Of a stretch of 5,963 bases of DNA, positions 5,725 to 5,963 are shown piece by piece (positions within the stretch are counted from its first letter, which is position 1; each line of letters starts with the position of its first letter). The notes under the pieces are model-generated. The model was not told the DNA's origin, made no database searches, and worked only from the letters and a program-made list of their open reading frames with translations. Origin of the DNA: an uncultured Mollicutes bacterium. Lineage in GTDB: Bacteria > Bacillota_I > Bacilli_A > ML615J-28 > CAG-313. Made by a program: the position numbers and the translations under genes. The stretch is taken from positions 1-5,963 of the forward strand of contig UQAI01000074.1 in assembly GCA_900538885.1 (NCBI GenBank). Direction: 5' to 3'.

Positions 5725-5771
5725 CTTTTGTGTGATTGTGTGATGAACTATTTTTTGTGTGAATTTTTGTG
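5720..5771 (+). repeat. Cluster of TTGTG motifs just inside the IS end
   Basis: TTGTG occurs five times in 52 bp (starting at 5720, 5728, 5736, 5755 and 5767), three times as TTGTGTGA. The first three are spaced exactly 8 bp apart. Subterminal repeats of this sort often bind transposase, but that is inference. Confidence 0.5.
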
Positions 5772-5772
5772 C

Positions 5773-5806
5773 GAAAAAACCATACCTATGAAGATATGGT
5801 TTTTTC
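5773..5806. terminator. Bidirectional-looking terminator inside the IS end
   Basis: GAAAAAACCATA (5773-5784) pairs perfectly with TATGGTTTTTTC (5795-5806) around a 10-nt loop, giving a stem with A- and T-tracts that could act on both strands. No gene in the window ends into it from the right. It most likely blocks read-through from tspO into the transposase gene. Confidence 0.75.
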
Positions 5807-5835
5807 TTTACATCATAAAGTTTTTCTTGTATAAT
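5807..5835 (+). promoter_or_regulatory. SigA-type promoter of the transposase gene
   Basis: TTTACA (5807-5812), a 17-nt spacer and a perfect TATAAT (5830-5835) predict a start near 5842. The -35 box starts directly after the hairpin stem at 5806, so terminator tail and promoter overlap. Confidence 0.75.
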
Positions 5836-5867
5836 ATTTTTGCTCAAAAATACCGGAAAGGAGCTTT

Positions 5868-5963
5868 ATGACTAATTATGATTATATACCACAACTACTA
5901 AAAATTCAAGAAGATAACATTATTATTAATGATATTCGTATACTTGACAAATGCATTGAAATT
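5868..5963 (+). CDS. ISL3-family transposase, N-terminal part (truncated by window edge)
   Basis: Thirty-two codons are visible, with the product starting MTNYDYIPQLLKIQEDNIIINDIRI. The pattern of YI-x-x-LL-x-I-x-x-x-NI followed by I-x-DI is how ISL3-family transposases such as that of IS1167 begin, just before their zinc-binding cysteine region, which would lie outside the window. An AAAGGAG ribosome site (5857-5863) is 4 nt upstream of the ATG. The promoter at 5807-5835 serves it. The family call rests on a short segment plus the IS-like left end. Whether the enzyme is intact cannot be seen. Confidence 0.7.
   Translation, partial: MTNYDYIPQLLKIQEDNIIINDIRILDKCIEI

Larger units (their letters stand above)
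5704..5963 (+). mobile_element. Left end of an ISL3-family insertion sequence (truncated by window edge)
   Basis: Several signs agree. The plus-strand gene at 5868 encodes an ISL3-type transposase N-terminus. A terminus starting GGTTCTACAAA (5704) matches the GG(T/C)TCT ends I recall for ISL3 elements. The leader between end and gene (about 164 bp) holds a terminator and a near-consensus promoter, as expected for a self-contained IS. The left boundary is placed at 5704 because it abuts the tspO terminator stem. The family usually makes 8-bp target duplications, which predicts GTTATTTT (5696-5703) repeated beyond the right end outside the window. Confidence 0.68.

Noticed and set aside
5650..5847. 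Minus-strand 65-codon open frame
   Set aside because: It runs through the tspO 3' end, its terminator and the IS leader including both hairpins. It has no ribosome site or protein-like composition.
1..5963. CRISPR array, tRNA, rRNA, replication origin or toxin-antitoxin pair
   Set aside because: No regularly spaced direct repeats, no tRNA or rRNA-like segments and no typical toxin-antitoxin proteins are seen. The two small adjacent genes fit coat proteins better.

Overview
The window is a strongly AT-rich stretch of a low-GC Gram-positive (Bacillota) chromosome. Shine-Dalgarno sites are strong (AGGAGG or AAAGGAG), promoters look SigA-like, and the large gene is a single uninterrupted frame under the standard code, with its 17 tryptophans all TGG. 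Two adjacent small genes look like a CotF-type spore-coat pair. Together this suggests an endospore-forming relative of the Erysipelotrichia or Clostridia. That placement is inferred from gene content and composition, not from a marker gene.

Left part, minus strand. A truncated lipoprotein gene (1-272) is preceded by its own promoter (430-458) and a leader of about 150 nt. The leader holds a possible 13-residue upstream ORF with a good ribosome site, followed by a perfect 20-bp palindrome. Next comes a strong terminator (about 459-519) that ends a very large minus-strand gene (529-4566). The large gene encodes an exported multi-domain protein: a GHL10 (YngK/DigH-type) glycoside-hydrolase-like domain, an Fn3-like domain, an unassigned beta-rich domain between two copies of a helical module, six helical repeats and a C-terminal membrane anchor without LPXTG.

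Right part, plus strand. A divergent intergenic region of about 150 bp carries the promoter of the large gene and a SigE-like promoter for the two small coat genes (4714-4893 and 4903-5148). A TspO/MBR membrane protein gene (5208-5675) follows with no convincing terminator before it, so it may be co-transcribed with the coat pair. It ends in a hairpin terminator.

The last 260 bases look like the left end of an ISL3-family insertion sequence. It appears to be inserted right at the T-tract of the tspO terminator. It carries a terminal GGTTCT end, a cluster of TTGTG motifs, an internal terminator hairpin, a near-consensus promoter and the first 32 codons of the transposase.

No tRNA, rRNA or CRISPR array is seen, and no stretch over 300 bases lacks a gene. 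No wholly new system is evident. The best leads are the uORF/palindrome leader, the unassigned domain and unusual anchor of the large surface protein, and the coat pair with its candidate sporulation promoter.
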